DNA from: Rhodococcus sp. 4CII
Lineage (GTDB): Bacteria > Actinomycetota > Actinomycetes > Mycobacteriales > Mycobacteriaceae
DNA: 64,000 nt
Reading direction: 5' to 3'
NCBI RefSeq assembly: GCF_014256275.1
Contig: NZ_JACCFE010000002.1
Location: 4,754,001-4,818,000, forward strand
Shown: piece by piece, positions 36,439 through 45,706 of the stretch
Layout of the letters: every line of letters starts with the position of its first letter
Numbering within the stretch: the first letter of the stretch is position 1
Notes under the pieces: model-generated
Seen by the model: only the letters and a program-made list of their open reading frames with translations
Database searches by the model: none
What the model was told of the DNA's origin: nothing
Program-made: the position numbers and the translations under genes

Positions 36439-37774
36439 CCCACTCGATCTGCTGTTCCGGGCCCCGCGGGTGATCACCGCGGCGGGGGAGGTCGCCCGCT
36501 GCGTGGGTGTGCGGGACGGCCGGATCGTGGTCATCGAACCGTTCGGTGCCCCGCTCGACGCCGAGGTCGTCGTCGAACTGGGCGACGACGAGGTGCTGAT
36601 CCCCGGTCTCGTCGACACGCACGTGCACGTCAACGAGCCGGGCCGCACCGAATGGGAGGGGTTCGCGAGCGCCACCCGGGCGGCCGCGGCCGGCGGCGTG
36701 ACCACGATCGTCGACATGCCGCTCAACAGCATCCCGCCGACCGTCGACGCCGCGGCGCTCGACGTCAAACGCCGGGTCGCATCCGATCAGGCGTACGTCG
36801 ACGTCGGATTCTGGGGCGGCGCCGTGCCCGGGAACGTGCCGGACCTGCGGGCCCTGCACGACGCAGGGGTGTTCGGGTTCAAATGCTTCCTGCTGCACTC
36901 CGGCGTCGACGAGTTCCCGCCGCTGGATCCGGCCGAGCTCGAACTGGCGTTGAAGGAGATCGCGAGTTTCGGCGCGATGATGATCGTGCACGCGGAGGAC
37001 GCGCACGCGATCGACCGCGCGACGTCACCGGGCGGCGAGAAATATGCCGACTTCCTCGACTCGCGGCCGCGGGGCGCCGAGAATCTCGCCATCGCCGAGG
37101 TCATCGAGCTGGCCCGGTGGACCGGGTGCCGGGTGCACATCCTGCACCTGTCGAGCTCGGATGCGTTGCCGATGATCGCGTCCGCCCGCAAGGACGGCGT
37201 GAAGCTCACGGTGGAGACGTGTCCACACTATCTCTCGTTCGTTTCGGAAGAAATACCCTCGGGAGCAACACAATTCAAGTGCTGCCCGCCGATCCGTGAG
37301 GCCGGGAACCGAGAGCTGTTGTGGCAGGGTCTGGCCGACGGTGTGATCGACTGCGTCGTCACCGACCATTCTCCGTGCACGGTCGACCTCAAGCGGTTCG
37401 ACATCGGCGACTTCGGTGTCGCGTGGGGCGGCATCGCCTCGCTGCAGGTGTCACTGTCCGCGGTGTGGTCGGAGGCCAAACGGCGCGGGCACAGCCTGAA
37501 CGACGTGGTCCGCTGGATGGCGGAGAACCCCGCCGAGCAGGTCGGGCTCAACACGAAGGGCCACATCGCGCTGGGGTATGCAGCGGATTTCGCGGTCTTC
37601 GCGCCGGAGGAAGCGTTCGTCGTCGACGTGGCCGCCCTGCAACACAAGAATCCCGTCTCCGCCTACGACCGGCGGGCTCTCGCCGGCGTGGTGCGCAGTA
37701 CCTGGCTGGCCGGCAAGCGGATCGACCTCGACGAGGCGCCCCGCGGTAGGCTGCTCAGTCGCGGACTGGCCTGA
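36422..37774 (+). CDS. allB: Allantoinase
   Basis: Predicted 450 residues, amidohydrolase fold. Metal ligands begin with PGLVDTHVHVNEPGRTEWEGF. The lysine expected to be carbamylated is in GVFGFKCFLLHSGVDEFPP. Later ligands are in MIVHAED, HILHLSSSDALP and DCVVTDHSPC. It opens the allantoin ring to give allantoate, the substrate of the allantoicase two genes upstream. The start is GTG 36422, inside the malic enzyme gene, or ATG 36431. A terminator-like hairpin follows at 37790. The AllB family is distinguished from dihydropyrimidinases by the EPGRTEWEGF stretch. Confidence 0.94.
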   Translation: MTTMTDPLDLLFRAPRVITAAGEVARCVGVRDGRIVVIEPFGAPLDAEVVVELGDDEVLIPGLVDTHVHVNEPGRTEWEGFASATRAAAAGGVTTIVDMPLNSIPPTVDAAALDVKRRVASDQAYVDVGFWGGAVPGNVPDLRALHDAGVFGFKCFLLHSGVDEFPPLDPAELELALKEIASFGAMMIVHAEDAHAIDRATSPGGEKYADFLDSRPRGAENLAIAEVIELARWTGCRVHILHLSSSDALPMIASARKDGVKLTVETCPHYLSFVSEEIPSGATQFKCCPPIREAGNRELLWQGLADGVIDCVVTDHSPCTVDLKRFDIGDFGVAWGGIASLQVSLSAVWSEAKRRGHSLNDVVRWMAENPAEQVGLNTKGHIALGYAADFAVFAPEEAFVVDVAALQHKNPVSAYDRRALAGVVRSTWLAGKRIDLDEAPRGRLLSRGLA

Positions 37775-37789
37775 CGCTGCGCCGACCTG

Positions 37790-37835
37790 CCCGCTGCCGC
37801 GCTGGATTCGAAAGATTCAGTGCGACAGCGGGTTT
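37790..37835 (+). terminator. Terminator-like hairpin after allantoinase
   Basis: CCCGCTG-c-CGC-g-CTG pairs with CAG-t-GCG-a-CAGCGGG (37790-37804 with 37818-37832) around a 13-base loop and is followed by TTT. The two interruptions lie opposite each other. It would end the allantoin run that starts at 27362 and separate it from the permease transcript. Confidence 0.5.
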
Positions 37836-37922
37836 GTCGTATCTCGGGCGGCGTGACGGCAAGATATATCCTGCGGAAATCATTGACCGCCACTGTTGCC
37901 TGGCTCACACTTGAGGAGACCA

Positions 37923-39500
37923 ATGGAACAAGCTTTCCGTGATACGGAAGTTCGTTCGTCGCCACGCAAGGACAGGCACATGCTCATAGACGACACAGTC
38001 TCGCGGCACACCACCGTCGACCACTCTGCCCCCGCCGGTCGTCTCACGACGACGAGTCCGAAACTCTACAACGCGGACCTGGCACCGACGAAGGCCGCAG
38101 GCCGTCGCTGGGGTTCGTACAGCATCTTCACGCTGTGGACCAACGACGTCCACAACATCGCCAACTACTCGTTCGCGATCGGCCTGTTCGCGCTCGGGCT
38201 CGGCGGCGGCCACATGATCCTGTCGCTCATGATCGGCGCGGTCATCGTCTGTGCCGCGATGACGTACGCAGGATTCATGGGGCAGAAGACGGGCGTGCCG
38301 TTCCCTGTGATGAGCCGGATCAGTTTCGGCATCCGCGGCGCCCAGATCCCCGCGATCGTTCGCGCGGTCATCGCGATCGTCTGGTTCGGAATTCAGACCT
38401 ACCTGGCGTCGATCGTCTTCCGGATCTTCCTCGTTGCCGTCGCGCCCTCGCTCGACCGCTTCGACCAGAATTCGATCCTCGGACTGTCCAGCCTCGGATG
38501 GATCTGCTTCATCGGAATCTGGGCGATCCAGATCGTCGTCCTCATCTACGGGATGGAGGCGGTGCGTCGCTTCGAGAGCCTCGCAGGGCCGCTGATCCTC
38601 GTCACGGTCGGCTCCCTCGCCCTGTGGATGCTGTTCCGCACCAACTTCTCCATCGCCTGGGCGTCCGATCAGCCGGCCTCCGGCGGCGAGATGTGGCGGC
38701 AGGTGTTCGCGGGCGCGGCCCTGTGGATGTCGATCTACGGCACCCTGATCCTCAACTTCTGCGACTTCTCGCGGCGCTCCCCGTCGAAGTCGGCCGTCGT
38801 GCGCGGCAACTTCTGGGGCCTGTTCGTCAACGTTCTCGCGTTCGTCGTTATCGCATTCATCCTGTGCGGCGCCCAGTTCCGGATCGACGGGACGATCATC
38901 GACAGCCCCACCGACATCGTCGCGGCGATCCCCAGCACCCTGTTCCTGTCGCTGGCCTGCCTCGCCCTCGTCATCGTCACGATGGCCGTCAACGTGATGG
39001 CGAACTTCGTCGCACCGTCCTACGTCCTGTCGAACCTCGCTCCCGAGAAGATCGGCTTCCGCAAGGCCGGCATCATCAGCGCCTGCATCGGCGTGGTCCT
39101 GCTGCCCTGGAATCTGTACGACAGCCCGGTGGTGATCAACTACTTCCTCGGTGGCCTCGGCGCCGTCCTCGGCCCGCTGTTCGGCATCATCTTCGTCGAC
39201 TACTGGTTCATCCGCCGCACCAAGGTCGACGTACCCGCGCTCTACTCGGACAGCCCGACCGGAACCTACTACTACCACAAGGGGTTCAACCTGCGGGCGA
39301 TCTATGCTCTCGTTCCCGCCGCCTTCGTCGGCACCCTGTTCGCGATCGTCCCCGCCTTCCATCTCATCGCCCCCTTCTCCTGGTTCATCGGAGCGGGCCT
39401 GGCGGCAGCCATCTACGCGGTCGTCGGCGACCGCACCCGGCAGTACGTGGACGTGTCCGGCGAGTCGATCGCCGTGGACAGCGGCCACGGCGACCACTGA
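37923..39500 (+). CDS. NCS1-family permease, probable allantoin importer
   Basis: Predicted 525 residues with 12 hydrophobic segments. Family blocks are SIFTLWTNDVHNIANYSFAIGL (helix 1), PFPVMSRISFGIRGAQIPAIVRA and GGLGAVLGPLFGIIFVDYW. NCS1 proteins carry nucleobases, hydantoins, allantoin or thiamine with cations. Location between allantoinase and a hydantoin/allantoin racemase-family gene points to allantoin. ATG 37923 follows GAGGAG at ideal spacing; an in-frame ATG at 37980 is less likely. The racemase-family gene begins 12 bp after its stop. Confidence 0.9.
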   Translation: MEQAFRDTEVRSSPRKDRHMLIDDTVSRHTTVDHSAPAGRLTTTSPKLYNADLAPTKAAGRRWGSYSIFTLWTNDVHNIANYSFAIGLFALGLGGGHMILSLMIGAVIVCAAMTYAGFMGQKTGVPFPVMSRISFGIRGAQIPAIVRAVIAIVWFGIQTYLASIVFRIFLVAVAPSLDRFDQNSILGLSSLGWICFIGIWAIQIVVLIYGMEAVRRFESLAGPLILVTVGSLALWMLFRTNFSIAWASDQPASGGEMWRQVFAGAALWMSIYGTLILNFCDFSRRSPSKSAVVRGNFWGLFVNVLAFVVIAFILCGAQFRIDGTIIDSPTDIVAAIPSTLFLSLACLALVIVTMAVNVMANFVAPSYVLSNLAPEKIGFRKAGIISACIGVVLLPWNLYDSPVVINYFLGGLGAVLGPLFGIIFVDYWFIRRTKVDVPALYSDSPTGTYYYHKGFNLRAIYALVPAAFVGTLFAIVPAFHLIAPFSWFIGAGLAAAIYAVVGDRTRQYVDVSGESIAVDSGHGDH

Positions 39501-39512
39501 CAGGAGATTTCG

Positions 39513-40238
39513 ATGCGCATTCTCGTCGTCAACGTCAACACCACCACCTCCATCACGGACGCCATCGCCAAGCAGGCCGAGGCCGTTGCCGCACAAGGCA
39601 CCGAGATCGTCGGGCTCACACCGGAGATCGGTGCGGAATCGGTCGAAGGGAATTTCGAGAGCTACCTCGCCGCGATCGCGGTGATGGACCGGGTGCGGTC
39701 GTACCCGAAACCCTACGACGCCGTGATCCAGGCCGGCTACGGCGAACACGGCCGGGAAGGCCTGCAGGAACTGCTCGAGGTCCCCGTCGTCGACATCACC
39801 GAGGCGTCGGCGAGCATCGCAATGATGCTGGGACACAAGTACTCCGTGGTCACCACCCTCGACCGCACCGTCCCGCTCATCGAAGACCGGCTCCGGCTCG
39901 CGGGCCTCGACACCAAGTGTGCGAGTGTCCGCGCGAGCGGCCTGCCCGTGCTCGCGCTGGAATCCGATCCCGAGGCCGCGATCGAGGCGATCGTCGACGA
40001 GGCCGAAGCCGCTGTGCGCGAAGACAAGGCGGAGGTGATCTGCCTCGGCTGCGGCGGAATGGCGGGCCTCGACGACCGAATCCGGGACCGCACCGGCGTT
40101 CCGGTGGTCGACGGCGTCAGTGCGGCTGTGAAATTGGCGGAATCTCTTGTAGGGTTGGGGCTCTCGACTTCGAAGGTGCGAACGTACGCGCCCCCGCGAC
40201 CCAAGCGGATCACCGGATGGCCGCTGGCGAAGCCGTAG
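39513..40238 (+). CDS. Asp/Glu/hydantoin racemase-family protein lacking the first catalytic Cys
   Basis: Predicted 241 residues. Overall it matches hydantoin/allantoin racemases (start MRILVVNVNTTTSITDAIA, SVEGNFESYLAAIAV, and ICLGCGGMAGL near the C-terminus with Cys177 and Cys180). Racemases of this family use two Cys. The first, normally in a CF-x-DPG motif, is replaced by Gly75 in AGYGEHGREG; the second (Cys180) is kept. Arylmalonate decarboxylase of the same superfamily also has only the second Cys, with Gly at the first place. The protein could be an allantoin racemase using another base, or a decarboxylase acting in the ureide route. The context favours a ureide substrate. Confidence 0.8.
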   Translation: MRILVVNVNTTTSITDAIAKQAEAVAAQGTEIVGLTPEIGAESVEGNFESYLAAIAVMDRVRSYPKPYDAVIQAGYGEHGREGLQELLEVPVVDITEASASIAMMLGHKYSVVTTLDRTVPLIEDRLRLAGLDTKCASVRASGLPVLALESDPEAAIEAIVDEAEAAVREDKAEVICLGCGGMAGLDDRIRDRTGVPVVDGVSAAVKLAESLVGLGLSTSKVRTYAPPRPKRITGWPLAKP

Positions 40239-40450
40239 TCATTTCCACCGCCTCCACCCCGGGCGGATCCCACGGCTCCCGACCCCGCGCTCGCAGCGAT
40301 GGAGTATCCCTCGGATTCTCCGACACCCGCCCCGCCGCCCGCCGGTACTTCAGCGTCGACGCCGCCAACCGGTACCGCATCGACGACGTCCGCGCCGCCG
40401 CCGTGTCCTACACGGACACCGGAAGCGCCTAGAGGAGAACTGAAAAACTC

Positions 40451-41923
40451 ATGACTGCAACAGTGTCCGAAACATTTGCCGATCCCGTTCCGCAGGCGCC
40501 CGCGTCGGCGAGACGCACGAAGATCGTCTGCACCCTCGGGCCCGCGACGGCGAGCGGCGACCGCATCCGCGAACTCGTCGACAGCGGAATGGACATCGCC
40601 CGGCTCAACTTCAGCCACGGCGACCATTCCGACCACGAGGCGAACTACCTCCGGGTGCGGGGCGCCTCCGAACACACCGGACGGGCGGTGGGCATCCTCG
40701 CCGACCTACAGGGGCCGAAGATCAGATTGGGGCGCTTCGCCGAAGGCGGCACCGTCTGGGCCGACGGCGACATCGTGCGGATCACCGTCGACGACTGCGA
40801 GGGCACCTCCGACCGGGTGTCCACCACCTACAAGCAGTTGGCCGAAGACGCCAGGCCGGGCGACCGGTTGCTCGTCGACGACGGCAAGCTCGGGCTGATC
40901 GTCACCGAGGTCGACGGCAACGACGTGGTGTGCCGGGTCACCGAGGGAGGACCGGTCAGCAACAACAAGGGTGTGTCGCTGCCCGGGATGAACGTCTCGG
41001 TTCCGGCCCTGTCGGACAAGGACATCGCCGACCTCGAATTCGCCCTGCGCCTCGGCGTCGACCTGATCGCGCTGTCGTTCGTGCGATCCGCGGCCGACAT
41101 CGACCTCGTCCATGCCGTGATGGACCGCGTCGGCCGCAGGATCCCGGTGATCGCGAAACTCGAGAAACCGGAGGCCGTCGACAACCTCGAGGCGATCGTG
41201 CGCGCGTTCGACGCGGTGATGGTCGCCCGCGGCGATCTGGGCGTCGAACTTCCCCTCGAACAGGTGCCGCTCGCCCAGAAACGGGCCATCCAGGTCGCCC
41301 GCGAGAACGCGAAACCGGTGATCGTCGCGACGCAGATGCTCGAATCGATGATCGAGAATTCGCGGCCCACCCGCGCGGAGGCGTCCGATGTGGCCAACGC
41401 CGTCCTCGACGGCGCCGACGCCGTCATGCTGTCGGGCGAGACGTCCGTCGGCAAACACGTGATGGAGACGGTCCGCACCATGGCCCGCATCATCGGTGCG
41501 GTGGAGGAGAAATCCACGCACGTTCCGCCACTGGGACATGTGCCCCGCACGAAGGGCGGAGTCCTGTCCTACGCGGCCCGCGACATCGGGGAGCGACTGG
41601 GTGCCGCGGCACTCGTCGCGTTCACTCAGTCCGGGGACACGGTGCGCCGGCTCGCACGGCTGCACACCCCGCTGCCGTTGCTGGCGTTCACCCCGCGCCC
41701 GGAGGTGCGTGCCCAACTCGCACTGACCTGGGGGACGGAGACGTTCCTGGTCGAACCTGTCGAATCGACCGACCAGATGATCCACCAGGTCGACCACGCG
41801 CTGCTCGGCCTGGGCCGGTACCAGCGGGGCGACCTGGTCGTCATCGTGGCGGGATCACCGCCGGGCACGATCGGATCGACCAACCTGATTCACGTGCACC
41901 GAATCGGCGAGGAAGACCACTGA
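40451..41923 (+). CDS. pyk: Pyruvate kinase
   Basis: Predicted 490 residues. TKIVCTLGPATASGDRIREL and ARLNFSHGDH at the start, catalytic Lys in PVIAKLEKPEAVDNLEAI, MVARGDLGVELPLEQVP and the signature ATQMLESMIENSRPTRAEASDVANAV. It converts phosphoenolpyruvate to pyruvate with ATP formation. Set in this regulon it would finish the glycerate branch (glyoxylate to glycerate to 2-phosphoglycerate to PEP to pyruvate). It is probably a second, pathway-dedicated pyk rather than the housekeeping copy; that needs the genome. The 212-bp gap upstream of it shows nothing I can support beyond GAGGAG before the ATG. Confidence 0.95.
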   Translation: MTATVSETFADPVPQAPASARRTKIVCTLGPATASGDRIRELVDSGMDIARLNFSHGDHSDHEANYLRVRGASEHTGRAVGILADLQGPKIRLGRFAEGGTVWADGDIVRITVDDCEGTSDRVSTTYKQLAEDARPGDRLLVDDGKLGLIVTEVDGNDVVCRVTEGGPVSNNKGVSLPGMNVSVPALSDKDIADLEFALRLGVDLIALSFVRSAADIDLVHAVMDRVGRRIPVIAKLEKPEAVDNLEAIVRAFDAVMVARGDLGVELPLEQVPLAQKRAIQVARENAKPVIVATQMLESMIENSRPTRAEASDVANAVLDGADAVMLSGETSVGKHVMETVRTMARIIGAVEEKSTHVPPLGHVPRTKGGVLSYAARDIGERLGAAALVAFTQSGDTVRRLARLHTPLPLLAFTPRPEVRAQLALTWGTETFLVEPVESTDQMIHQVDHALLGLGRYQRGDLVVIVAGSPPGTIGSTNLIHVHRIGEEDH

Positions 41924-41958
41924 TCGGTGGTGACGCGCAACAGTACGACCGTCCGCTA

Positions 41959-42020
41959 TTGACAGAACGCGAGAGACACGGTTTTCTCTATGTCAAGATA
42001 CGAAACTGCGTTTTCGCATC
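41959..42020 (+). promoter_or_regulatory. Probable AllR operator and promoter of malate synthase
   Basis: GATACGAAA-CTGCGT-TTTCGCATC (41997-42020) is an almost perfect inverted repeat with 9-bp half sites (A/G at one position). TTGACA lies at 41959-41964 and TATGTC at 41990-41995; TGGAA follows the palindrome. About 60 bp align with the region before 27362 in the same order. The palindrome sits 36 bp before ATG 42057, where a bound repressor would block transcription. Confidence 0.7.
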
Positions 42021-42056
42021 GTGGAAGTTTTGCCAAGTGCGGAAGGTGAGTCATTC

Positions 42057-44240
42057 ATGACTGAGCGTGTTGAGGTCGGCGGTCTGCAGGTCGCGAAGGT
42101 GCTCTACGACTTCGTGAACGAGGAGGCGTTGCCGGGGACCGGGATCGACGTCGACGGGTTCTGGTCGGGTGCGGTGAAGGTGTTCGACGACCTGGCGCCG
42201 AGGAACCGGGCGCTGCTCGCCACCCGCGACGACCTGCAGGCGCGGATCGACACCTGGCACCGCGACCGGGCCGGGCAGCCGATCGACCCGGCCGAGTACC
42301 GGGCGTTTCTGACCGAGATCGGGTACCTGGTGCCCGAACCGGCCCCGTTCACGGTGTCCACGGCGAACGTGGACACGGAGATCACTTCCACCGCCGGCCC
42401 GCAGCTGGTGGTCCCGGTCCTCAACGCCCGCTTCGCCCTCAACGCCTCCAACGCCCGCTGGGGGTCGCTGTACGACGCCCTGTACGGCACCAACGCCATC
42501 CCCGAGGACGGTGGCGCGGAGCCGGGCAGCTCGTACAACAAGGTCCGCGGCGACCGGGTCATCGCCTGGGCCCGGCGGTTCCTCGACACCGCCGCCCCCC
42601 TGACCGCCGGGTCGCACGCCGACGCCGTCCGCTACACCGTCGACGGCACCACCCTGGCGGTGGAGCTGGCCGACGGCACGGTCACCGGGCTGGCGGAGCC
42701 GGGCAAGTTCGTCGGCTACCTCGGCGACCCCACCGCCCCCACCAGTGTGTTGTTGCGCAATCACGGGTTGCACGCGGAAATCGTGATCGACCCCACCTCC
42801 CCGATCGGATCCACGGATGCGGCCGGGGTCAAGGATGTGGTGCTCGAGTCCGCGGTCACCACCATCATGGACTTCGAGGACTCCGTCGCCGCCGTCGACG
42901 CCGACGACAAGGTGGTCGGCTACCGCAACTGGCTCGGTCTCAACCGCGGGGATCTGACCGAGGAGCTGACCAAGGGTGGGAAGGCGTTCACCCGCCGCCT
43001 CAACCCGGACCGCACCTACACCGCCCCGGACGGGTCCGAGCTGACCCTGCACGGGCGGTCGCTGCTGTTCGTCCGCAACGTCGGGCATCTGATGAGCACC
43101 CCGGCGATCCTGCACGCGGACGGCACCGAGGTCCCCGAGGGCATCCTCGACGCCCTGCTCACCTCCCTGTGCGCGATCCACGGACTCGGCAAGTCCGAGG
43201 CGACGGGGCCGTGGGACAACTCCCGCACCGGGTCGATCTACATCGTCAAACCCAAACAGCACGGCCCCGACGAGGTCGCGTTCACCACCGAACTGTTCGG
43301 CCGCGTCGAGCAGGTCCTCGGGCTGCCCGCCAACACCCTCAAGGTCGGCATCATGGACGAGGAACGGCGCACCACCGTCAACCTCGCCGCCTGCATCAAG
43401 GAGGCCGCCGAGCGGGTGGTGTTCATCAACACCGGGTTCCTCGACCGCACCGGCGACGAGATCCACACCTCGATGGAGGCCGGGCCGATGATCCGCAAGG
43501 CCGAGATGAAACAGCAGACCTGGATCACCGCCTACGAGGACTGGAACGTCGACGTCGGCCTGGCCTGCGGCCTGCAGGGCAAGGCGCAGATCGGCAAGGG
43601 CATGTGGGCGATGACCGAACTGATGGCCGAGATGCTCGAGCAGAAGATCGGCCACCCCAAGGCCGGCGCGAACACCGCCTGGGTGCCGTCCCCGACCGGG
43701 GCCACCCTGCACGCCACCCACTACCACCAGGTCGACGTGTTCGCCGTCCAAGACCGGCTCGAGGGCACCCGGCGGGCCACCCTCGACCAGATCCTGACCA
43801 TCCCGCTGGCCCCGGACACCGACTGGACCGAGACCGAGAAGCAGGAGGAACTCGACAACAACTGCCAGTCCATCCTCGGCTACGTGGTCCGCTGGATCGA
43901 CGCCGGCGTCGGCTGCTCCAAGGTCCCCGACATCCACGACGTCGCCCTGATGGAGGACCGCGCCACCCTCCGCATCTCCTCCCAGCTGCTCGCCAACTGG
44001 ATCCGGCACGGTGTGGTCACCGCCGAGCAGGTCGTGGCCTCACTGCAACGGATGGCCCCGATCGTGGACCGGCAGAACCAGGACGACCCGACCTACCGGC
44101 CGCTGGCCCCGGACTTCGACACCAACATCGCCTTCCAGGCCGCCAAGGAACTCATCCTCGACGGCACCAACCAACCGTCGGGCTACACCGAACCGATCCT
44201 GCACCGCCGCCGCCGCGAATACAAAGCCGCCAACGCCTGA
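42057..44240 (+). CDS. glcB: Malate synthase G
   Basis: Predicted 727 residues, the usual length of the G form. Recognisable blocks are NARWGSLYDALYGTNAIPED, TTIMDFEDSVAAVD (catalytic Asp/Glu region), NKVRGDRVI, and VGIMDEERRTTVNL. It condenses glyoxylate with acetyl-CoA to malate. Together with malic enzyme (35041) it gives an alternative route from glyoxylate to pyruvate that bypasses glycerate. ATG 42057 follows GGAAGGTGAG; the open frame begins at 42021 inside the operator end, so the longer start is unlikely. A hairpin follows the stop. Confidence 0.96.
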   Translation: MTERVEVGGLQVAKVLYDFVNEEALPGTGIDVDGFWSGAVKVFDDLAPRNRALLATRDDLQARIDTWHRDRAGQPIDPAEYRAFLTEIGYLVPEPAPFTVSTANVDTEITSTAGPQLVVPVLNARFALNASNARWGSLYDALYGTNAIPEDGGAEPGSSYNKVRGDRVIAWARRFLDTAAPLTAGSHADAVRYTVDGTTLAVELADGTVTGLAEPGKFVGYLGDPTAPTSVLLRNHGLHAEIVIDPTSPIGSTDAAGVKDVVLESAVTTIMDFEDSVAAVDADDKVVGYRNWLGLNRGDLTEELTKGGKAFTRRLNPDRTYTAPDGSELTLHGRSLLFVRNVGHLMSTPAILHADGTEVPEGILDALLTSLCAIHGLGKSEATGPWDNSRTGSIYIVKPKQHGPDEVAFTTELFGRVEQVLGLPANTLKVGIMDEERRTTVNLAACIKEAAERVVFINTGFLDRTGDEIHTSMEAGPMIRKAEMKQQTWITAYEDWNVDVGLACGLQGKAQIGKGMWAMTELMAEMLEQKIGHPKAGANTAWVPSPTGATLHATHYHQVDVFAVQDRLEGTRRATLDQILTIPLAPDTDWTETEKQEELDNNCQSILGYVVRWIDAGVGCSKVPDIHDVALMEDRATLRISSQLLANWIRHGVVTAEQVVASLQRMAPIVDRQNQDDPTYRPLAPDFDTNIAFQAAKELILDGTNQPSGYTEPILHRRRREYKAANA

Positions 44241-44255
44241 CAGGTAGTTCCCGAT

Positions 44256-44296
44256 GTGAGTGGCGAAGTGTCCCCCCGGGACGCTTCGCCACTCAC
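44256..44296. terminator. Hairpin repeat, copy 2 (between convergent malate synthase and rskA)
   Basis: Perfect 13-bp arms GTGAGTGGCGAAG / CTTCGCCACTCAC with inner GTCCC / GGGAC. It begins 15 bp after the malate synthase stop and ends 3 bp before the rskA stop. A compensatory change relative to copy 1 (A to G on one arm, T to C on the other) shows selection for the stem. Confidence 0.75.
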
Positions 44297-44299
44297 GTA

Positions 44300-45037
44300 T
44301 CAGGTGAGGTTGACCGTCGCGAAGATGTCGCCGGTGGGCTGGGTGGAACCGCCGGGCGGCTCCACGCTGAACCCGAGCGCGGTCGACTGGTCGATGTCGT
44401 TCACGACCGCCGTCGTCGACGGCGCGACGTCGTCGGCTTCCATGACTCCCGCGGATACCGGCTCGTGTGTCGGTCCGAGCAGCCATATTTGGTACGCCGA
44501 ACCCGGCGCCGGCGGCGGGACGTCGTTCATCACCAGCACGCCGGCGTCGACTTCCTTGGAGAACACTACGGTGGCCGAACCGCCACCGGCGATCGGTGCG
44601 ACCGCTGTGCGGACGTCGTCGGCCGCGAGGATCTGCGCCGGCACGGGCTGGCCCTCCTCGCTCTGCAGTTGCTGGGCGACGGTGATGCCGCCGACGGCGA
44701 GGACGACCACCGCGGCCGCCGCACCCAGGGCGGTCAGGAGGCGCTTGCGCTTACGCGCCCGGGCCGCGTCCAGCGATACCGGTGCGGGCGCAGCAGTGGT
44801 CTCGGGCAGGGCGTCCAGGATCCGCCCGAGCAGGTGCGCGGGCGGATCGACCGCGGTGGACGCAGACTGGGCGGCCATCGTCTCGTGCACGCCGCGTACC
44901 GCGATGTCGAATTCGCGGCGCATGTGGGGTGGTGCCTGGCGCACGGCGGCGTCGATGTCGAGGCGCTGCTGATCGTCGACGGCGTCGAGTGCGTACACCT
45001 GAGCGAGGTCGAGGATGTCGGGCTGGGACTCATCCAT
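44300..45037 (-). CDS. rskA: Anti-sigma-K factor RskA
   Basis: Predicted 245 residues. The N-terminal cytoplasmic domain (about 1-90) is the sigma-binding part (LAQVYALDAVDDQQRLDID). A single membrane segment follows at about 97-118, and the extracellular domain (about 119-245) has the RskA-type PPPAPGSAYQIWLLG and VNDIDQSTALGFSVEPPGGS. It holds SigK inactive until regulated proteolysis. The gene overlaps sigK by 8 bp, the order seen in M. tuberculosis (sigK Rv0445c, rskA Rv0444c). The stop lies against hairpin copy 2. Confidence 0.93.
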   Translation of the reverse strand: MDESQPDILDLAQVYALDAVDDQQRLDIDAAVRQAPPHMRREFDIAVRGVHETMAAQSASTAVDPPAHLLGRILDALPETTAAPAPVSLDAARARKRKRLLTALGAAAAVVVLAVGGITVAQQLQSEEGQPVPAQILAADDVRTAVAPIAGGGSATVVFSKEVDAGVLVMNDVPPPAPGSAYQIWLLGPTHEPVSAGVMEADDVAPSTTAVVNDIDQSTALGFSVEPPGGSTQPTGDIFATVNLT

Positions 45038-45608
45038 CGAACTGCACCCCCAGACATTGCTTGAGCCGGATCAATCCGTCTCGAATTCGTGATTTCACTG
45101 TGGGAAGCGCCACGGACAGCCGCTCCGACACCTCGCGGTACGTCAGCCCTCCGTAATAGGCGAGGACCACCGTTCTCTGCTGGACTTCGGTGAGCGTGCC
45201 GAGGCAGTCGACGACGTCGCTGGTATCGCCTCGACGGGTGACTTCCTCCGACACGGCGTCGAACGGTCCGTACCAACTCGAGGCGCCGTAGGCGGCTTCG
45301 CGTTCGGAGCCCGACTGCTCGGACCGCACCCGGTCGACGGCGCGGCGGTGCGCCAGGGTGATCAGCCACGACAACGGCGACCCCTGCTTGGGATCGAACT
45401 TCGCGGCGTTGTTCCAGACCTGCAGGTACACCTCTTGGGTGGTTTCCTCGCTGTATCCGGGATCGCGCAGGACCCGCAGCACCATGCCGTACACCCGCGT
45501 GCTGGTGCGTTCGTAGAAGTCGCTGAAGGCATCTCGCTCGCCGTTCGCGATCCGCGCCAGCAACGCCGTCAGCGTCACGTTCTCCGTGTCCCTGTCGACG
45601 CCGGTCAT
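45030..45608 (-). CDS. sigK: ECF RNA polymerase sigma factor SigK
   Basis: Predicted 192 residues. Sigma region 2 (DAFSDFYERTSTRVYGMVLRVL, then SEETTQEVYLQVW) and region 4 (LTEVQQRTVVLAYYGGLTYREVSERLSV, LPTVKSRIRDGLIRLK) are both intact. The neighbouring gene order (amine oxidase-like, DUF1365, cyclopropane synthase, DUF1295, sigK, rskA) equals the mycobacterial SigK locus Rv0449c to Rv0444c. Three promoters in this window match the SigK consensus, so it should activate its own operon. ATG 45608 gives the family length; the open frame to 45902 is too long and overlaps the next gene. Confidence 0.94.
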   Translation of the reverse strand: MTGVDRDTENVTLTALLARIANGERDAFSDFYERTSTRVYGMVLRVLRDPGYSEETTQEVYLQVWNNAAKFDPKQGSPLSWLITLAHRRAVDRVRSEQSGSEREAAYGASSWYGPFDAVSEEVTRRGDTSDVVDCLGTLTEVQQRTVVLAYYGGLTYREVSERLSVALPTVKSRIRDGLIRLKQCLGVQFDG

Positions 45609-45706
45609 CGGCCCATTCCGTTCATCGACCCACAGCCTAATAGCAGGTCGTGGACGGTGTGACGAGGACCGGACCCGAGGCGGTGCGAGCGACGCCGGCA
45701 CGGCGC

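Noticed and set aside
37833..37890. Third AllR-type operator before the NCS1 permease
   Set aside because: Fragments such as CGTATC and TGCGGAA are present, but the two half sites are not at the right spacing or orientation.
40217..40432. Possible 71-codon gene between the racemase-family gene and pyruvate kinase
   Set aside because: It overlaps the end of the racemase-family gene, has no ribosome-binding site or recognisable motif, and codon use is not convincing.
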